A stretch of DNA of 64,000 bases from Syncephalis plumigaleata. Taxonomy: Eukaryota > Zoopagomycota > Zoopagomycetes > Zoopagales > Piptocephalidaceae. Each line of letters begins with the position of its first letter. Within the stretch, counting starts at the first letter, position 1. Below the pieces are notes generated by a model. That model saw nothing but the letters and a program-made list of their open reading frames with translations. It searched no databases and was not told the DNA's origin. This document shows, one piece after another, positions 62,547 to 64,000 of this stretch. The stretch is from NCBI GenBank assembly GCA_025201365.1, contig JAIXMF010000001.1, forward strand, positions 1,116,001-1,180,000. The letters run 5' to 3'. The position numbers and the translations under genes are program-made.

Positions 62547-64000
62547 ATGAGCCAACAGCCACCCACGGTCCCGTTGACCGGTATGGGCGGGCAGCAGACA
62601 TCGGTCAATCTGACTGGTCCACTGACAGCAGATAAGATCAGGGCGATGATCTCGGTAGGTTTATGCTTATAAATTAGATCAACTGCTAAAAGGGCACGAT
62701 CGACTAACTGTCCACGGTAATCACACGGGCATTATTGAAATATAGGCGGTTCAAGTGTTGGCACTACAAGGTGCAACCGAGCAAAATAATGCGGAATACG
62801 CGCGTCTAGTTAGTATTCTTCATGCTGTGCAACAGAACGCACAATTACGCGCCCCTGCTATGACCGGTAAGTTAAATGATGATAGTAAGCGCAGATAGAT
62901 GTAGTACATTTGTAGGATGACTTGTTAATAATACATATGATTGTATAATTTAGGTCAAACGAGTTTAACGGCTCAACAAGCAGCTTTACAGCAACAACAG
63001 CAACAGCAGCAGCAACAGCAACAGCAACAGTTGCAACAGCAGTTGGCTCAGAATAATGCTATGGCAACATCATTACAAGCCGTAACTTGTCAGCCACTCA
63101 AGCTGTACCAATGTCCTCCGGTGCTACACCTACTGCTGGCACACCAGTTTCATTGGCAAACAGTAACACGCCAGCTAATGGAAGTAACAAGACAAATGTG
63201 AATACGGGCAACAATGAAGCAGCTCCATTCTCGCAATCTCAATTGGATGCATTACGATATCAGATATATGCGTTTAAACTGATCGCCAAGAACATGCCAG
63301 TACCCGATCAATTGCAAAAGATGATATTCAACCTGAATGGTGGAGCAGATATGTCCAATGTAGCTGGTGCTCTACCTGCTGTCAGTACTGACAAGGTACC
63401 ACCTGCTGTGGCTAAAATCGCCGATACAGCACAGGCATTCCATGCGAATATGGCACGACAACAACAACAACAGCAAGCACAGCAACAAGCACAGCAACAA
63501 CAACAACAACAGCATCCATCTTCAATGCCTCGTAATCTTGCTGGTGCCGTTGTCGATAACTTAGATGCAGCTGACTCGACCATTACATCGTATACAAGTC
63601 CATATTCGTATCTGCAATCGCGTATTCCATTCCAAGCGCATGCTTCTCGTCAGCAACGACTTCTTGTACCGGCCATCCTACCTGTCGGTCTTAGCCCCTT
63701 TGAAATGGCACAAGAACGCGAACGACGAGTTAGATCACGCGTGCAATATCGTATTGAAGAGTTGGAATCATTGCCCAGCAATATAGCCGATACACCATTC
63801 ACAGGAGGTAACGCCCAAGTTGAAGACAGTGATGGTAGCGATGATAGCAATCAGTCTCAGTCTCCCGTACCGGCAAGTGCAAAACTACGTGCATTGATTG
63901 AATTGCGCGCACTACGCCTACTTGATCGTCAACGACGTGTAAGTTATAGCATGGCATGTATACACGAGTACGAGTATGATATCTAATCATTATGCATTAT
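62547..64000 (+). CDS. SNF2: SWI/SNF-family chromatin remodelling ATPase (5' part)
   Basis: N-terminal part of a Snf2/Sth1-type ATPase; the helicase domain lies beyond the window. Exons start 62547-62654, 62746-62866 and 62954 onward, ending at a donor after RLLDRQRR (about 63938). It contains a QLQ domain (FSQSQLDALRYQIYAFKLIA, then K-N-M-P-V-P) and, further on, the conserved block VQYRIEELESLPSNI and LRALIELRALRLLDRQRR that precedes the HSA region in Snf2/Brahma proteins. PolyGln tracts flank the QLQ. A one-base frame change near 63085 links the Gln-rich frame to the QLQ frame. Snf2 and Sth1 cannot be separated from this part. Confidence 0.9.

Overview
The window looks like nuclear DNA of a fungus, probably an early-diverging lineage (Zoopagomycota or Mucoromycota grade; the placement is inference). 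Genes lie close together on both strands and are cut by many short introns, mostly 35-105 bases, with GTAAG-like donors. The gene set is fungal: homocitrate synthase of the alpha-aminoadipate lysine pathway, an APSES/ankyrin MBF factor, Atg11, Def1, Nse1 and a T7-like mitochondrial RNA polymerase. I saw no transposon, viral, rRNA, tRNA or CRISPR feature that I could support.

Layout. 1-9772: two large head-to-head genes, minus to the left (cut by the window edge) and plus to the right, encoding collinear paralogues built from tandem copies of one beta-rich domain of unknown role, with a shared 1.4 kb spacer between their starts. 9773-13294: long gene-free region rich in microsatellites. 13295-16359: Msn2/4-type C2H2 zinc-finger factor. 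17997-21442: secreted Pro/Glu repeat protein. 21875-23366 (-): homocitrate synthase. 24190-27120: Mbp1/Res-like factor. 27929-32062: Def1-like CUE protein. 32244-37905 (-): Atg11. 38346-38946: PTRHD1-type peptidyl-tRNA hydrolase. 39010-40221 (-): Nse1. 40740-41205 (-): unknown Ser/Pro-rich protein. 42660-44464: phytochelatin synthase. 44668-45365: Cnl2/Nkp2-like kinetochore candidate. 45600-47503 (-): eIF2 gamma. 48102-48513: LAMTOR4-like protein. 48775-51109 (-): secreted Reeler-domain protein with a Cys-containing repeat tail. 52804-56289: Cys-rich RING protein. 56658-61583 (-): mitochondrial RNA polymerase. 62547-64000: start of a SWI/SNF ATPase.

The genes do not form one pathway. Most are housekeeping genes for transcription, translation, autophagy, TOR signalling, genome maintenance and lysine synthesis, mixed with lineage-specific surface or secreted proteins. 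The least explained features are the paired multi-domain paralogues at the left, the two repeat-rich secreted proteins and the Cys-rich RING protein. Several good reading frames need a one-base frame change, often in or near a short homopolymer or low-complexity tract, which suggests small assembly errors. Exon boundaries were worked out by eye, so spans are firmer than individual joins.
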